Assembly: GCF_013409995.1 (NCBI RefSeq)
Contig: NZ_JACCBX010000009.1
Location: 186,001-250,000, forward strand
DNA from: Neobacillus driksii
GTDB taxonomy: Bacteria > Bacillota > Bacilli > Bacillales > Cytobacillaceae
Direction: 5' to 3'
Length of the DNA stretch: 64,000 nt
Shown here: positions 25,855 through 34,810 of the stretch, in pieces
Numbering within the stretch: the first letter of the stretch is position 1
Layout: the number at the start of each line of letters is the position of its first letter
The notes under the pieces: model-generated
What the model saw: the letters and a program-made list of their open reading frames with translations, nothing else
Told to the model about the DNA's origin: nothing
The model's database searches: none
Position numbers and translations under genes: made by a program

Positions 25855-25905
25855 TATTGAATTTACTAAGCGTTGTAAATTCGCATTTTCCTGACGCTAC
25901 CCTAT
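25855..25905 (-). repeat. GTAGCGTCAGG repeat, copy in minus orientation
   Basis: On the minus strand this reads GGGTAGCGTCAGGAAAA then TGCGAATTTACAACGC. The same text, GGGTAGCGTCAGGAAAA then CGCAGATTTACG, occurs on the + strand at 39789-39822. It is a small dispersed repeat of unknown type. Confidence 0.5.
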
Positions 25906-25974
25906 ATGGGGATAAATCTTTCTTCATGTTTAAAAATCAGCAATAAATGGAAAATAAAGAAAGGAGGGATGAGT

Positions 25975-27306
25975 ATGAAAGTACTTATTATTGGTGGAGA
26001 TGCAGCAGGGATGAGTGCTGCAATGCAAATTGTACGAAACAGTTCTGGACATGAAATCACTGTTCTAGAAAAGGGTGGAGTGTATTCGTACGGACAATGT
26101 GGCCTACCTTATGTGATCAGTGGGAAGATCGAGTCCACAGATAAGTTAATAGCACGTACACAGTCTACTTTTAAAGAGAAATATGGCATTGATGCACGAG
26201 TATATCATGAAGTCCAAAATGTTGACACGGAAAATAAAATGGTAAGTGGAATAAACCATAGTAATGGTGAAACATTTAGCTTTCCGTATGACCGCCTTCT
26301 TATTGCAACCGGCGTAGGCCCGGTCATTCCAAAGTGGGAGGGTGTTAAACTTCCAGGTGTCTTCACATTAAAGGCAATTCCTGATGCAAAGACAATCATG
26401 GATTATCTTGAGAAAGATATAAAAAATGTGACAGTGATTGGTGGCGGATACATTGGACTCGAAATGGCTGAAAGTTTTGCGGAGCTCGGCAAGAAGGTAA
26501 CAATCATTGAAAGAAATGAGCAATTAGCAAAAATATTTGATAAAGAAATGGCAGAACTTATCCATGAAGAAGCAGTGAAGCAAAACATTGTGTTAAAAAT
26601 GGGTGAATCTGTTGAAGCATTCCGTGGTATTGAGCATGTTGAATATGTGAAAACCGATAAAGGGAAGTATGAAACAGATTTAGTATTAGTCGCTATAGGT
26701 GTGAAGCCAAATATATTATTTTTGGAAGGGACTGGAATCAAAACAAGTGTTAATGGTTCTATTCAAGTAAATGCGTATATGCAAACAAGTATTAAAGATA
26801 TCTATGCTGCAGGAGATTGTGCAACACAATATCATCGAGTAAAAGAAATGGATGATCATATCCCATTGGGAACACATGCCAATAAGCAAGGTCAAATCGC
26901 CGGATTAAACATTGTTAATATACATAAAACATTTAAAGGTGTTGTAGGCACTTCAATCATAAAATTTTTTGATTTAACTTTAGGGAGAACAGGAATAACA
27001 GAAACAGAGGCAAAAATGCTGAACATCCCATGTGGTTCTGTAACAATTATATCGACAGATATCGCTGGATATTATCCTAATAATAAAAAAATGAAATTGA
27101 AACTTGTTTATCATAAAGAAACACATAAAGTTCTTGGTGGGCAAATTATTGGGGAAAATGGGATCGACAAACGAATCGATGTTCTAGCAACTGCAATATT
27201 CCATTCGATGACAACCGATGAGCTGCTTGATTTAGATCTTGCGTACGCACCTCCATATAATGGTGTATGGGATCCTATTCAGCAAGCAGCTAGAAGAGTA
27301 AAGTAG
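25975..27306 (+). CDS. CoA-disulfide reductase / NADH oxidase-like flavoprotein
   Basis: A 443-residue pyridine nucleotide-disulfide oxidoreductase. FAD motif GGDAAGMSAA at the N-terminus, single redox Cys42 in YGQCGLPY, NAD(P)H motif IGGGYIGLEMAE, and FAD motif YAAGDCA. A single active Cys is the mark of CoA-disulfide reductases and related NADH oxidases and persulfide reductases. The start is ATG 25975, six bases after AAGGAGG; upstream ATGs are worse spaced. It may serve thiol or persulfide balance together with the cst-type locus at 60-64 kb, which is inference. No partner gene is adjacent. Confidence 0.85.
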   Translation: MKVLIIGGDAAGMSAAMQIVRNSSGHEITVLEKGGVYSYGQCGLPYVISGKIESTDKLIARTQSTFKEKYGIDARVYHEVQNVDTENKMVSGINHSNGETFSFPYDRLLIATGVGPVIPKWEGVKLPGVFTLKAIPDAKTIMDYLEKDIKNVTVIGGGYIGLEMAESFAELGKKVTIIERNEQLAKIFDKEMAELIHEEAVKQNIVLKMGESVEAFRGIEHVEYVKTDKGKYETDLVLVAIGVKPNILFLEGTGIKTSVNGSIQVNAYMQTSIKDIYAAGDCATQYHRVKEMDDHIPLGTHANKQGQIAGLNIVNIHKTFKGVVGTSIIKFFDLTLGRTGITETEAKMLNIPCGSVTIISTDIAGYYPNNKKMKLKLVYHKETHKVLGGQIIGENGIDKRIDVLATAIFHSMTTDELLDLDLAYAPPYNGVWDPIQQAARRVK

Positions 27307-27330
27307 CTTTAATACTAACTATTAACTATA

Positions 27331-27412
27331 TAATGTACTATCGGAGTGCTTTTCCTTATTAACAATCTACAGCATTCAGGCGCATTTCCTAATAAGGAAT
27401 GTGTCTCTTTTT
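27331..27412 (+). repeat. CTAAC repeat fragments with terminator
   Basis: TACTATCGGAGTGC (left core type) is followed by CATTTCC..GGAATG hairpin and a seven-T run. The right palindrome is missing here; a short-form copy follows at 27460. Confidence 0.55.
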
Positions 27413-27459
27413 TTCAGATTTAGAGGATGTTAAGTAGACCAGGAAGAATACGACTAGAA

Positions 27460-27509
27460 TTATGTGAAATATTACACTTAAATTAACGGGGCAGTTTAGC
27501 TGAACAAGG
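27460..27509 (+). repeat. CTAAC repeat, short form
   Basis: Flank TATGTGAAATATTACACTTAA joined directly to AATTAACGGGGCAG and TTTAGCTGAACAAGG, with no second core or hairpin, like the copy at 3885. Confidence 0.8.
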
Positions 27510-27540
27510 ATAATCGCATAATAATATCGGAGGTGTTGGG

Positions 27541-27963
27541 ATGATTACGGTTAAGCAAACCGAAAGTTATCTTAAAAATAAGATTGGTGAAGATACCGAT
27601 GATATAAAAAAGGTTTGGGAAACATTTAAGATTTTTTGCAAAGAGCCAGTTGAGGGAGAAGAGGATAAAGAAATCCTATTTCAATGTGGTGTTTATGATT
27701 TTACAGGAGAAGAACTATTTCACCTTGATTTTGTCCGTCAGTTTACTGTTTATGAAGAAGATGAATATTCTCGAATGGAACAACTCCACTGTGAATTTTT
27801 ATTTAGACCAACAGATGAATTGAGTAAGTTAGAAACAGAAGAATGGTCAATGGATTATGATGAAGTAGATGATTTTTTTAATCATATAGAAGACCTTCAG
27901 GAGTTTAAAATACCTTCGAATTTAAAGCCGATAAAATTAGAAATATATCAGGAAGAAGTTTAG
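27541..27963 (+). CDS. hypothetical acidic protein, 140 aa
   Basis: Very acidic soluble protein beginning MITVKQTESYLKNKIGEDTDDIKKVW and containing LFQCGVYDFTGEELFHLDFVRQFTVY then CEFLFRPTDELSKLE. Composition and size resemble contact-toxin immunity proteins, but I cannot assign a family. CGGAGGTG precedes the ATG. It is a single-gene unit between two CTAAC repeats. Confidence 0.6.
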   Translation: MITVKQTESYLKNKIGEDTDDIKKVWETFKIFCKEPVEGEEDKEILFQCGVYDFTGEELFHLDFVRQFTVYEEDEYSRMEQLHCEFLFRPTDELSKLETEEWSMDYDEVDDFFNHIEDLQEFKIPSNLKPIKLEIYQEEV

Positions 27964-27969
27964 ACCTTT

Positions 27970-28060
27970 CTTCACTACCGAGTGCGTTGATCCAAGCAGG
28001 ATTAACGTCCTTTTTGTTGAATTTCTTATTGAACAAACGGGCAGGTTAGTAGAAGAAGGG
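27970..28060 (+). repeat. CTAAC repeat, long form
   Basis: Core CTACCGAGTGC, GTTGATCCAAGCAGGATTAAC hairpin with T run, then TTATTGAACAAACGGGCAGG and TTAGTAGAAGAAGG. Confidence 0.8.
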
Positions 28061-28243
28061 AAATGACTCCTTAATGTCGCATTTGACCCATATGTGAGGT
28101 AAAGAAGGGTGAAGATATGTTAAGATGGAGTTATGAAAATATTTTAAAAGAATTGAAGACCACGTAATTCAATTGCATTATTAGGATGGAGGGCAGAGGG
28201 GCTAACTTGGTTAATAATGTCGATTATACGTATTTATCCATGC

Positions 28244-28276
28244 AAAAAAAGGACCCTAAGGATCCTATTTTTATTT
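28244..28276. terminator. terminator
   Basis: AAAAAAAGGA and TCCTATTTTT arms with T/A runs on both strands, between the acidic protein unit and the minus-strand WGxxGxxG gene. Confidence 0.6.
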
Positions 28277-28347
28277 AATACTCTAATAAGCGATCTTTTA
28301 GCTTTGAAAGGTTTGGAGTAAACCATTAGATTAAATAAATCTAAATA

Positions 28348-28590
28348 CTAATCTTTTCTGTCATTTTTTCTTCTTAAACCCAACAGTCCTGCTAAACCTA
28401 GTAAACCAATCCAACCCCAATCGGTATCATCGTCATCGTCGTTATCGTTAACGTCGGCTACACGAGTGATTCCATTCATATCGTTGTTGTTGTTGTTATT
28501 ATTATTTTGTGCGTTAACATTTAACCCAAATAGCATGACAACAGTGATAGTAATGGCAACAAACAAATTCAAAAATTTTTTAATCACCAT
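28348..28590 (-). CDS. WGxxGxxG-CTERM small exported protein
   Basis: An 80-residue protein with a signal peptide (MVIKKFLNLFVAITITVVML then FGLNVNAQ), an Asn run, an Asp-rich patch (NDNDDDDDTDWG), and a C-terminal WGWIGLLGLAGLLGLRRK. This tripartite tail (motif, hydrophobic helix, basic end) is the WGxxGxxG-CTERM form, thought to be a sorting signal. The start is the ATG behind AAAGGAGG. No obvious processing enzyme is encoded nearby. Confidence 0.75.
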   Translation of the reverse strand: MVIKKFLNLFVAITITVVMLFGLNVNAQNNNNNNNNDMNGITRVADVNDNDDDDDTDWGWIGLLGLAGLLGLRRKNDRKD

Positions 28591-28723
28591 ATTACCTCCT
28601 TTCAACATTAATAACTTTAATGTTTCCCCCCAAAAAAACATTATTCGTTTTTAAAAGTGAACTTCTTTCTGCATTTAGCAATAAGGACTTTTTTTAATAT
28701 CATATGAATTATGTCTGGATATA

Positions 28724-28828
28724 TTGTGAAGAGTTGCACTTAAACTAAAGGGTGCGTTAATCCAAGAAGGATTAACGCTTATTTGTGTTGAAGTTATTGT
28801 ACTAACGAAGCAGGTTAGTTGAACAAGA
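28724..28828 (+). repeat. CTAAC repeat, long form, near consensus
   Basis: Flank TTGTGAAGAGTTGCACTTAA, core ACTAAAGGGTGC, perfect GTTAATCC/GGATTAAC hairpin, then TTGTACTAACGAAGCAGG and TTAGTTGAACAAG. A good reference copy. Confidence 0.9.
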
Positions 28829-28928
28829 ACATGACAATAAATGTAGAAAAATTTGTCTCAACCAGATGGAATTACTTTAATATTTTAGGTCAACCTAAAA
28901 TAAGAAAGTTTTTAGGGAGGTATCGTTT

Positions 28929-29939
28929 TTGCCAGAAAAACCTGCAATTACGTCATCAGAACTGGGTACGTTATGGCTTACATATCAAGAGAAAACAATG
29001 ATTTTACGAATGCTAGAGCATTTTATAGAGAAAGCCGATGACGAAAAAGCCAAGGGTATAATGACTAATCTATATGGAGAAATCGATCCTTATGTTGGTA
29101 AAATAATGGAAATTTTCAAAAGTGAAGATGCAATTATTCCAGTCGGATTTTCTGCACAAGATGTCAATAAAGACGTGCCAAAGTTATATGATAATGGTTT
29201 CGATATAATGTTCGTTCGTCTGTTAAAAGAAATTAGTATGGCGTTGCATTCACTAAATTTAACGATGTCATATCGAGAAGATATTGTAATGATTTATAAA
29301 GACCTTACTGCCATTACACAAAATTATTACAATCTTTGCACACAATATTTGCTTGAAAAAGGGATGATCGCTCGACCTCCTTATGTTTCAATGCCTAGTT
29401 CAGTTGAGTTTGTTAAAGATACAAACTATTTAAGTGGACTTGCCATTAATCCATTTACTGAAAAACGGACATTAAATTCGGTAGAAGTTGCTCATCTTCA
29501 TCATTCAATTGAATCAAATATTACTGGGATGCAGATGATTACAGGTTTTGCTCAATGTGCAAATGCAGAGGAAGTAAAAAAATTCTTTAATGAAGGAAAA
29601 GAACTCGCTAAAGGTATTATAAAAGAATTAAGCGAAACCTTACTAGAAGGTGATATACAAATTCCTCAATCATCGGGTGGTAATGCAACCCGTTCAACGG
29701 TCGCTCCATTTTCTGATAAATTGATGATGTATTGCACAAGTCTTTTTTGTAGTTTTTCGATGGGGAGCAACTCATTAGGAACTGCTTTTAGTTTACGAAA
29801 TGATTTACCAGCAAAAATGACTATTTTTATGAAAGATATATTTGAATATGCCCATAAAGGTGGGAAAATAATGATTAAAAATGGTTGGATGGAAGAACCG
29901 CCTCAGATGGAAGAAAGAAAGCAAATAATTAAAAAGTAA
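28929..29939 (+). CDS. DUF3231 protein, paralogue 1
   Basis: A 336-residue helical protein made of two tandem halves of about 160 residues, each of the ferritin-like type: SSELGTLWLTYQEKTMILRMLEHFIEKA in half one, SVEVAHLHHSIESNITGMQMITGFAQ in half two. FSDKLMMY and GWMEEPP at the end are shared with three other genes in the window. DUF3231 proteins are widespread in spore formers and their function is unknown. The start is TTG 28929 behind GGGAGG. It is a single-gene unit. Confidence 0.8.
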   Translation: MPEKPAITSSELGTLWLTYQEKTMILRMLEHFIEKADDEKAKGIMTNLYGEIDPYVGKIMEIFKSEDAIIPVGFSAQDVNKDVPKLYDNGFDIMFVRLLKEISMALHSLNLTMSYREDIVMIYKDLTAITQNYYNLCTQYLLEKGMIARPPYVSMPSSVEFVKDTNYLSGLAINPFTEKRTLNSVEVAHLHHSIESNITGMQMITGFAQCANAEEVKKFFNEGKELAKGIIKELSETLLEGDIQIPQSSGGNATRSTVAPFSDKLMMYCTSLFCSFSMGSNSLGTAFSLRNDLPAKMTIFMKDIFEYAHKGGKIMIKNGWMEEPPQMEERKQIIKK

Positions 29940-29949
29940 AAGTCCTAAT

Positions 29950-29986
29950 ACACTTGTGAAATAAATTTTTCATAAGTGTTTTTTAA
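29950..29986 (+). terminator. rho-independent terminator
   Basis: ACACTTGTGAAA and TTTCATAAGTGT arms followed by a T run after DUF3231 paralogue 1. Confidence 0.8.
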
Positions 29987-30005
29987 TCTAATTCTCCTTT
30001 TTTTA

Positions 30006-30063
30006 TTAAAGTAACGGGTGCTTATGTTAAAGATGGGGTTGGTTCGGCAATCCCTTTTGTTAT
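30006..30063 (+). repeat. CTAAC repeat interrupted by intron 2, left part
   Basis: Core AAAGTAACGGGTGC and hairpin GGGGTTGGTTCGGCAATCCC with TTTTGTTAT; it continues at 31919 after the intron. Confidence 0.85.
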
Positions 30064-31918
30064 GTGTGCCAGGCATGGCAACTATCTAGGTGGTGAAAGT
30101 CCACTGTGGGGGTACACATCGACCAACCACTAAGGAAGCGCAAGGTACCTATCGTGAGGTAGGGGCTGGAGGAAGCGTGGAATAAAATCTTGGCTCGACG
30201 TACAGAAATCTGATACTAAGGCTTTATAAAGGGATAAGACTCCATACCAAGTCAAAGTCCAAAAGATGTGCGTAACTTTTTAGAGTAAATCAGACGAGTA
30301 AAAGAGGAAAGATAGTAGCCTTACCCTGGGAGGTCTTGCGGATGTACAGTAGTACAGTCGAAAAAGGTTAGTCGCAAGAAGTCAGCAGAAGCCATAGTAA
30401 TGAAATAAACTCATGAAGGGCTGAACAATTTATAGTGTTTCAACACCACGAATGCGTAAGTGACGAACTCCGAATGTGTTAATGATGAAAGTATGAGCGT
30501 ATCTCAAAGGATAACCAAAAGGGAGCTATCACTTACTACGTGAGAGGGAAGGAGAAACGAGTGTGGAACTTTTAGAACAGATCCTAAGTAATCAAAATAT
30601 GAATGAAGCCTACTTACGTGTCTATAAAAATAAAGGTGCAAGTGGGGTCGATGGAATAACAGTCGACGAACTAAAGGAATATCTGAAAGAGAACAAAGAT
30701 GAGCTACGTCAGCGCATTAGAACAAGAAAATACCAACCACAAGCTGCCTTAAGAGTGGAAATCCCAAAAGAAAATGGCAAGATGAGCAAGTTGGGAATAC
30801 CAACAGTAGTGGATAGAGTAGTTCAACAAACCATTCATCAAGTTCTTAGTCCGATATTTGAAAAGCAGTTCAGTGAATTCAGTTACGGCTTTAGACCAAA
30901 AAGAAGCTGTGAGATGGCTATTATAAAAAGCTTGGAATTTCTGAATGATGGACACGATTGGGTAGTAGACATTGACCTTGAAAGATTCTTCGATACAGTT
31001 AATCACGATAAAATCATGCGAATTATATCGAACACAATAGATGATGGTGATGACATCTCGCTAATCAGAAAATACCTAGTCAGTGGAGTCATGGCGGAAG
31101 GGAAATACGAAGAAACACCCGTCGGGACTCCGCAAGGAGGAAACCTTAGCCCGTTATTGAGCAATATTATGTTAAATGAACTCGATAAGGAACTAGAGAA
31201 AAGAGGACTACGGTTAGTGAGATACGCAGATGACGCTCTCATCTTTGTAAAAAGTGAAAAAGCAGCAAACAGAGTGATGGAATCTATCGTGAAATTTATA
31301 GAAGTGAAATTAGGATTAATAGTCAATGTAGAGAAGAGTAAAATCTCTCGTCCAAAAGAATTAAAATTCTTGGGATTTGGGTTTTACTACGACTTCACAA
31401 ACAAGGGATACCAAGTGAAACCTCACCCAATCTCAGTACAGAAATTCCAAAGGAAGCTTCGACAACTGACAAAGCGAAATTGGAGTATTCCGTTAGACTA
31501 CCGAATATTGAAACTAAAACAAGTCATATTCGGATGGGTAAATTACTTTAGAATCGCAAATATGAAAACTTTAACGAGTCGGATAGATGAAAAGTTACGC
31601 TCAAGAATAAGGGTAATTATCTGGAAACAATGGAAGATACCCAGAAAACAAATCAAATCCTTAATTCAACTAGGGATACCCGAAGAAGAAGCGAAAGGAT
31701 TAACCTTCTGCCGGAAAGGCTACCGGTATATAGGATTATCAAAAGTTGTTCAAAGAGCAATCTCAAACAAAAGACTAAAGCAGAGGGGAGTACCCTCTGC
31801 TTTGGAACGTTACTTAAAAGTTCACGCTGTAATATAAATTGAAACGCCGTATACGAGAACCGTACGTACGGTGTTGTGAGAGGGGCGAAAATATTAATTT
31901 ATTTTCCCTCTACTCGAT
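30064..31918 (+). mobile_element. group II intron, copy 2 (class C-like), apparently intact
   Basis: Starts GTGTGCC, ends CTACTCGAT. Domain V lies at 31841-31874, and domain VI carries a bulged A (31912) seven bases from the end. The protein gene sits in domain IV. It is nearly identical along its length to copy 1. It lies in the same position of a CTAAC repeat: after the terminator-like hairpin and before the right palindrome. Its protein gene is open, so it may still be mobile. Confidence 0.9.
30563..31837 (+). CDS. ltrA: group II intron reverse transcriptase/maturase
   Basis: A 424-residue intron-encoded protein. Reverse transcriptase blocks are clear: GVDGITVDELK, IPKENGKMSKLGIPTVVDRV, FSYGFRPKRSC, VVDIDLERFFDTVNH, PVGTPQGGNLSPLLSN and YADDALIF with YADD at 221-224. 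A maturase domain follows (NWSIPLDYRILKLKQVIFGW). There is no HNH endonuclease domain, as is usual for class C. The start is GTG 30563 behind AAGGAGAAACGA. It aids splicing and target-primed reverse transcription of its own intron and could also serve the broken copy 1. Confidence 0.9.
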   Translation: MELLEQILSNQNMNEAYLRVYKNKGASGVDGITVDELKEYLKENKDELRQRIRTRKYQPQAALRVEIPKENGKMSKLGIPTVVDRVVQQTIHQVLSPIFEKQFSEFSYGFRPKRSCEMAIIKSLEFLNDGHDWVVDIDLERFFDTVNHDKIMRIISNTIDDGDDISLIRKYLVSGVMAEGKYEETPVGTPQGGNLSPLLSNIMLNELDKELEKRGLRLVRYADDALIFVKSEKAANRVMESIVKFIEVKLGLIVNVEKSKISRPKELKFLGFGFYYDFTNKGYQVKPHPISVQKFQRKLRQLTKRNWSIPLDYRILKLKQVIFGWVNYFRIANMKTLTSRIDEKLRSRIRVIIWKQWKIPRKQIKSLIQLGIPEEEAKGLTFCRKGYRYIGLSKVVQRAISNKRLKQRGVPSALERYLKVHAVI

Positions 31919-31950
31919 TGAACTAAAGGGGCAGGTTAGTGGAACAAGGG
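31919..31950 (+). repeat. CTAAC repeat interrupted by intron 2, right part
   Basis: TGAACTAAAGGGGCAGG and TTAGTGGAACAAGG form the right palindrome directly after the intron end. Confidence 0.85.
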
Positions 31951-31963
31951 AATTTAAAATTAG

Positions 31964-31996
31964 TATGAGCTTCTGCGACTTCTGGGCTCATTTTTC
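31964..31996 (+). terminator. possible terminator
   Basis: ATGAGC and GCTCAT arms followed by TTTTTC, between intron 2 and DUF3231 paralogue 2. Confidence 0.45.
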
Positions 31997-32082
31997 ACAT
32001 TGCCGAGCATAACCAACCAATACATATCAGAGGTAATTTATGGGGATGGTATTTATAGTATTTCTATTTTGGAGGTTTGCTT

Positions 32083-33105
32083 ATGGAGGAAAATGGAGTC
32101 CAGATACGACTAACTGCGGGTGAGATGGCTCAACTTTGGAACCAATACTTAAACGATAGTGCAAGTATATGTGTCCTAACATACTTTAGAGAAAAAGCAG
32201 AAGATGATGAAATTAAACCGATCATCGACTTTGCAATAGAGCTATCCAAAAGACATGTTAAAACAATTACATCTATATTAACAGAGGAAAAAAATGAAGT
32301 TCCGCATGGTTTTAGTGTGGAAGAGGATGTTCATTTAACCGCTCCTAGGCTTTATTCAGACAGTTTTGTACTCAACTTTATAAACCAGATGTCAAAGGTC
32401 GGACTTACTTTATATGGTGCCGCTGTGGCAGCATCCGTAAGAAATGACATAAGGACGTATTACACGAACTGTCTGACAGAAACAATGAAATTATATAATC
32501 TTTCAACAGAATTATTACTGTCCAAAGGATTGTTTATCAGGTCACCAAACCTGCCTAATTTGGAGAAGGTTGAATTTGTGAAAAAGCAATGGTTTATGTT
32601 AGATGTGATTGGAGAAAAAAGACCGTTAGTCGCTGCAGAAGTCGATAATTTATTTGCGAATCTACAAAGAAATGCTCTTGGAGTAGCGGTACTTACTGGA
32701 TTTAGCCAGGTTGCAAAGAACAAGGATGTAAAACAGTTCTTTTTAAAGGGTTTGGAAGTTGGAAATAAACACATTAAATTATTTAGAGGGAAGTTAGAGG
32801 AAAGTAAACTCCCTGCACCAATGGGGTGGGATGCAGAAATAACAAACAGTACCACACAAACATTTTCCGATAAACTTATGTTGTACCTTACATCTGGTTT
32901 AATTTCTATGAGTGTTGGTTATTACGGTACAGGTGTCAGTCAAAGTCCAAGAGGAGATCTTAGTTCCATGTATAACAGGCTGTCCTTAGAAGTTCAGATG
33001 TATGCGGAAGATGGTGCTAATATCATGATAAAAAATAAATGGTTGGAACAGCCGCCAATGGCATCTGATCGTGATGAATTAATAAGAAGTAAGAAGCAAA
33101 TATAA
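32083..33105 (+). CDS. DUF3231 protein, paralogue 2
   Basis: A 340-residue, two-half helical protein. TAGEMAQLWNQYLNDSASIC opens half one and AAEVDNLFANLQRNALGVAV opens half two. FSDKLMLY, GDLSSMYNRL and NKWLEQPPMASDR match the other paralogues. The start is ATG 32083 behind TTGGAGG. It is separated from paralogue 1 only by the intron-bearing repeat. Function unknown. Confidence 0.8.
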   Translation: MEENGVQIRLTAGEMAQLWNQYLNDSASICVLTYFREKAEDDEIKPIIDFAIELSKRHVKTITSILTEEKNEVPHGFSVEEDVHLTAPRLYSDSFVLNFINQMSKVGLTLYGAAVAASVRNDIRTYYTNCLTETMKLYNLSTELLLSKGLFIRSPNLPNLEKVEFVKKQWFMLDVIGEKRPLVAAEVDNLFANLQRNALGVAVLTGFSQVAKNKDVKQFFLKGLEVGNKHIKLFRGKLEESKLPAPMGWDAEITNSTTQTFSDKLMLYLTSGLISMSVGYYGTGVSQSPRGDLSSMYNRLSLEVQMYAEDGANIMIKNKWLEQPPMASDRDELIRSKKQI

Positions 33106-33114
33106 TTGATATTC

Positions 33115-33150
33115 GAGTCCTTCTGTAAATAAACAGTAAGGGCTTTTTTA
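33115..33150 (+). terminator. rho-independent terminator
   Basis: AGTCCTTCTGT and ACAGTAAGGGCT arms followed by a T run after DUF3231 paralogue 2. Confidence 0.7.
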
Positions 33151-33187
33151 TTCTCATTTGGAATTATGCAAATTCCTTCCTTATATT

Positions 33188-33270
33188 ATTCGAAGAATTT
33201 CACTTAAACTAAGGGGCTACCAATCTAGGCGACCTTTTTCTTGAACTAACTGGCAGGATAATTTAATAAA
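33188..33270 (+). repeat. CTAAC repeat, long form
   Basis: Flank TTCGAAGAATTTCACTTAA, core ACTAAGGGGCTACC, short GGCGACC hairpin part with T run, then TTGAACTAACTGGCAGG and ATAATTTAATAAA. Confidence 0.75.
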
Positions 33271-33314
33271 TAGGGAGATATAATAAGCTTAATATTTGCT
33301 TAAGGGGTTTTACT

Positions 33315-33785
33315 ATGTCAAAGAAAAACCAGATGTTATTAAATATCACGTTGGTTATGGTATCTTGGCTTTCAATCCCTTTCTTAGGATCGAGAACCAT
33401 CAAGAGATACTTCCCAGCGGCTATTCTTTCTATTGTATTATGTAGTTTAGACCTTCAAATTGGGAAACGCCGAAAATGGTGGACTTTTTATAACAATCCT
33501 CATTCCTCTTTAAAAAATGAACTTCCTTTTCTTTTCGGTCCTATGTTTGCGATGGCATTCTTGACATTAAAATGGTCCTATGGGAATTTCAAAAAGTTTA
33601 TGTTGTTAAATGCTATTGGTGGAGTGATCTTTACTTTCCCTGTTACGCAGTTTTTTACAAAATTAAAATTGTATAAATTGGTAAAAATAAACCACCTTCA
33701 ATTCTTTCTTTATTTTTATTACAAAGCTTTTTTCTTATATGGATTTCAATATTTGTTTGAAAAATATAAAATCAATAAAATGTAA
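33315..33785 (+). CDS. multi-pass membrane protein, paralogue A
   Basis: A 156-residue membrane protein with about four hydrophobic segments. Conserved points shared with the protein at 45281 are WLSIPFLG, KRYFP, KRRKWW, a central GP..F, KWSYGNF..F, the N then K..L.K.NH pattern and a final YGFQYLFEK. The pattern is typical of small Bacillus membrane proteins without assigned function. It is a single-gene unit behind a CTAAC repeat. Confidence 0.65.
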   Translation: MSKKNQMLLNITLVMVSWLSIPFLGSRTIKRYFPAAILSIVLCSLDLQIGKRRKWWTFYNNPHSSLKNELPFLFGPMFAMAFLTLKWSYGNFKKFMLLNAIGGVIFTFPVTQFFTKLKLYKLVKINHLQFFLYFYYKAFFLYGFQYLFEKYKINKM

Positions 33786-33871
33786 AACATTCCTTTTTAG
33801 GGATACAAATTTTACAATTTCAAAGTTTACGCACTGTATTAGGTGATTGTGGGCTTTTTCGCTTAAGATTT

Positions 33872-33948
33872 GAATATCGGATGGCTATTCTTCAAAATGG
33901 AGAATAGCTTTTCTTATTGATGTAACGGAGCAGGATAGTTGAAGAAGA
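33872..33948 (+). repeat. CTAAC repeat, long form
   Basis: Worn core ATATCGGATGGC, AGCTATTCT-type hairpin (GCTATTCT/AGAATAGC), then TTATTGATGTAACGGAGCAGG and ATAGTTGAAGAAG. Confidence 0.75.
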
Positions 33949-33960
33949 GAGATGGAAAAT

Positions 33961-34694
33961 TCATCTCTCTAACAATCTAACTAAGTATCCAAAGTTAAAT
34001 AATCCTTCAGTTACCCCTAAGTTGTACATATAAAATATCCCAAACGCTACACTAATCAAGCCAGTTATTTGAGTTAGTGTTCTATTTAGCCTTAATTTCT
34101 TTGCACTAAAAACAAATGGAATCCCAATAATGGTAGTAAAGAAAAGCATTCCAAGAACTGTCCCTACACCGAATATAAGGATATAAATAGCGGCCTCCCA
34201 AACACCTTTAACTGTACTCATAGTTAATAATACCATTGCACCACTTCCAGCAAGTCCATGAACAAAGCCAATCATCAAGGATTTCGAATATGAAACATTT
34301 TTATGTTCATCTTTATGCTCATGTTTACTACTATGTTTATGTGAGTGGACAAGGTTATGTAGTTCTCCAACATGTTCATGCTGGTGGACGTGGATATTTT
34401 TAAATGAACGAATAGTTGTAACACCGAGATAAACAAGCATAATACCTACTAGAAACTCTAACGACATAGCCCATTTTTCTGGCATTTCACCTTTCATAAG
34501 GATAAGTATAATACCGATAATAAATAAGGTTGCAGTATGACCTATTCCCCAAAATACTCCTGCTAAAGAAGAACGAAATAATTTTTTGCTTTGACTAGCA
34601 ATGGTAGACACGGCGATTACATGGTCGGGCTCTATTGCGTGCTTGATACCAAGCACGAACCCTAAAGCAGAATTGATAGAAAACCTATTTCCAT
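33961..34694 (-). pseudogene. frameshifted UreH/NixA-like metal transporter
   Basis: About 240 residues, six membrane segments. HAIEPDHVIAVSTIA in the first helices and GFVHGLAGSGAMVLL later are the marks of UreH-like nickel/cobalt permease relatives; a histidine-rich loop (HVHQHEHVGELHNLVHSHKH) would bind metal. The natural start, ATG at 34694 behind AGAGGAAA, gives MEIGFLSILL and then a stop. The main frame resumes one base out of step as GFVLGIKHAIEPDH. One base appears lost near 34668. A TTG/GTG restart could still give a slightly shortened protein. Confidence 0.7.
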
Positions 34695-34810
34695 GAAATT
34701 TCCTCTTTAAATAATATATGATAATTAAACAAAGCTACAGCATATAACAATTTTTAGTTTCTTAATTCAAATGTAGAACTTAAAATGTACAATTTAGATA
34801 GTAACACACA

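Noticed and set aside
27541..27963. Immunity protein of a toxin system
   Set aside because: Only acidity and size suggest it; no toxin gene is adjacent.
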